Part shown: one piece after another, positions 62,811 to 64,000 of the stretch
How the letters are laid out: the number at the start of each line of letters is the position of its first letter
Position numbering within the stretch: position 1 is the stretch's first letter
Origin: Rhizomicrobium sp.
GTDB taxonomy: Bacteria; Pseudomonadota; Alphaproteobacteria; Micropepsales; Micropepsaceae
Length of the DNA stretch: 64,000 bases
Assembly (NCBI GenBank): GCA_025451875.1
Contig: JANWJQ010000020.1
Span: 28,998 to 92,997 of the forward strand
Direction of reading: 5' to 3'
Position numbers and translations under genes: made by a program
The notes under the pieces: generated by a model
Seen by the model: the letters and a program-made list of their open reading frames with translations, nothing else
Told to the model about the DNA's origin: nothing
Databases searched by the model: none

Positions 62811-63418
62811 TGCGTGCGCTTCTCGTCCGCCTTCATCGCACCGGGGGATTGAGCCTTGCGCTCTTTCTCACGCTGGCGGAACTGACGGGAAGCGCCATCG
62901 TCTTCAACGGGGAAATCGACGCCTTCATCAATCCGTCGCTGTTCCACACTAAGACCCGTGGCGCGCCGCTCTCGCCGGATTTGCTCGCGAACAAGGTTCA
63001 ACGCGCTATCCCCTTGGCGCAGGTCACCCTTATTCCGCTCACGACCAAGTCCGGCGAGGCGGCCGTTCTTCGCGTGGAACCGCGCGCCGGCAAAACGCTG
63101 CTTTAAGATCAGGTCTTCGCCTATTATTATTTCGATGATCGCAATAGGGCCTTGCTCGATGCGGACATCGCAGGCCAGGGCAGCGCCGGCGACATCTATA
63201 TGTAGGCGCAGTGCCAGCTTCACACCGGCCGCATCCTCGGCTTGCCGGGGTGCATTTTGATCTGCCTCACCGGGCTTCTGGTCGCCATGCTGTCCATGAC
63301 TGGCGTCTATATCTGGGCGCACAAAAGCCAGTGGTTCCGGCACCTGTTGGCCAGCCGGGGGGGGCGGAGTCGGCCTCGCGATTCGGCTCCCATGGGCCAT
63401 CCGGCAGCGGCGGAATAA
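62810..63418 (+). pseudogene. PepSY-associated membrane protein, broken by two stops
   Basis: Open reading in one frame over 203 codons but with TAA at 63104-63106 and TAG at 63203-63205. Before the first stop: an N-terminal span (ALLVRLHRTGGLSLALFLTLA) and PepSY-like GSAIVFNGEIDAFINPSLF. After the stops the same frame still encodes [36 protein letters not shown], the family's C-terminal span, so the gene is recently decayed. It overlaps the receptor fragment stop (TGATG), as these two genes normally do. Confidence 0.85.
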
Positions 63419-63492
63419 ATCCGCGAACGTCCCCGGAACAACATCCGGTATTTCCAAGCCGAATCAGCACTTTGGCTAGCGGCTTGCCAACG

Positions 63493-63507
63493 AGAACAAA
63501 AGCGATA
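63493..63507 (+). promoter_or_regulatory. Possible degenerate SOS box before recA
   Basis: On the minus strand GTAT-N7-GTTC, one half-site off the alphaproteobacterial LexA consensus GTTC-N7-GTTC by two bases. It is 55 bases upstream of the recA start, a plausible place. The half-site mismatch keeps confidence low. Confidence 0.35.
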
Positions 63508-63561
63508 CATTCGCCTTCGTTGCGCGCCGGTGGGCGGCATGCAAAGAAGGAGAAACCAGTC

Positions 63562-64000
63562 ATGGCAGCCTCGAAGGAAGCGGTTTTGCGCGTTGTGGGC
63601 AAAGACAAAGGCAAGGACGACAACAGCGAACGCAAGCGTGCGCTGGAAGCGGCACTGAGCCAAATCGACCGCGCCTTCGGCAAGGGCAGTGTGATGAAGC
63701 TGGGCGCCCGTGAGGCGGCGGCCGATGTGCAGGATGCGGTTTCGACCGGATCGCTGGGCCTCGATATCGCGCTCGGCATCGGCGGATTGCCCCGCGGCCG
63801 CGTGATCGAAGTTTACGGTCCTGAGTCTTCCGGCAAGACGACCCTCGCGCTGCATGTCGTGGCCGAGATCCAAAAGAAGGGCGGCATCGCGGCCTATGTG
63901 GACGCGGAACATGCGCTCGATCCGATTTACGCCCGCAAGCTCGGCGTCGATATCGACGAAATGCTGATCTCCCAGCCGGACACGGGCGAGCAGGCGCTGG
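63562..64000 (+). CDS. recA: Recombinase A, N-terminal part (cut by window edge)
   Basis: 146 residues visible, from the ATG at 63562 with AAGGAG just upstream. [28 protein letters not shown] is the usual RecA start after an alphaproteobacterial N-terminal tail. Walker A is GPESSGKTT (residues 86-94), and [10 protein letters not shown] is in place. DNA strand exchange and LexA coprotease. Frame is open to the window edge. Confidence 0.98.
   Translation, partial: MAASKEAVLRVVGKDKGKDDNSERKRALEAALSQIDRAFGKGSVMKLGAREAAADVQDAVSTGSLGLDIALGIGGLPRGRVIEVYGPESSGKTTLALHVVAEIQKKGGIAAYVDAEHALDPIYARKLGVDIDEMLISQPDTGEQAL

Noticed and set aside
1-64000. tRNA, rRNA, CRISPR arrays, prophage structural genes
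   Set aside because: No T-loop/acceptor patterns, no repeat-spacer arrays and no phage head, tail or integrase genes were seen on either strand.

Overview
The window reads as the chromosome of a free-living, flagellated alphaproteobacterium of high GC content. The evidence is a FlaF/FlbT pair, sigma-54 flagellin promoters, a CckA-type hybrid kinase directly behind flhB, and two exact CtrA boxes (TTAA-N7-TTAA) between divergent flagellar operons, all as in Caulobacter-like cell-cycle and flagellar control. The exact order cannot be fixed from sequence alone. No rRNA, tRNA or CRISPR array was seen.

Layout: (1) 1-4.2 kb is a flagellin block: two tandem flagellin genes (one cut by the window edge), flaF, flbT and a divergent TPR-glycosyltransferase resembling FlmG, the flagellin glycosyltransferase. 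(2) 4.2-8.1 kb carries an alpha/beta hydrolase, hemC-hemD, divergent tsaD, and an unannotated 41-residue membrane protein with its own promoter and structured leader. (3) 8.1-10.2 kb is a visibly AT-richer accessory patch: an orphan small protein, a dCTP-deaminase-like gene cut after its GRSTYARAGLS motif, and an IS1595-family transposase that has lost its own 3' end at the same junction. (4) 10.2-32.7 kb is housekeeping: xthA, a wHTH-TPR regulator facing an S41 peptidase, a thioesterase, a CHAD protein, the tightly overlapping leuS-lptE-holA-hisF run, a porin, thiE-like and yggS genes, ribA, a CenR-like response regulator, a DUF2807 protein, a MacAB-type exporter and a GT2/GT39 sugar-transfer pair. 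(5) 32.7-36.4 kb holds PBP1A, a C-x5-R phosphatase, AlkB, and a strong candidate small RNA on the minus strand. (6) 36.4-54.3 kb is mixed metabolism and regulation: MOSC, MATE, omega-transaminase, GST, an ArsR-SRPBCC-SRPBCC operon with a striking operator, DUF4403, PuuD-like, lolA, TetR, gpsA, YciI, EVE, mmsA, an Inh-type inhibitor, a TauD-like dioxygenase, hydrolases, an MmyB-like regulator and an enoyl-CoA hydratase. (7) 54.3-61.0 kb is the flagellar export block fliP-fliO divergent from flgB-flgC-fliE-fliQ-fliR-flhB-cckA. (8) 61-64 kb has a secreted methyltransferase-like protein, two small secreted proteins, a decayed TonB-receptor/PepSY pair, and the start of recA.

How the genes work together: flagellar class II genes (export gate, basal rod, FliE) sit under apparent CtrA control and end in cckA, whose family phosphorelay activates CtrA. 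Late flagellins carry sigma-54 promoters with upstream CGGCA-N5-TGCCG-type repeats resembling activator sites, and their products are probably regulated by FlaF/FlbT and glycosylated by the FlmG-like protein. The best candidates for something undescribed are the 36.1-36.3 kb small RNA, the 41-residue membrane protein with its leader hairpins, the truncated deaminase/IS1595 junction with an orphan partner, and the tandem ArsR operator that leaves no room for a leader.
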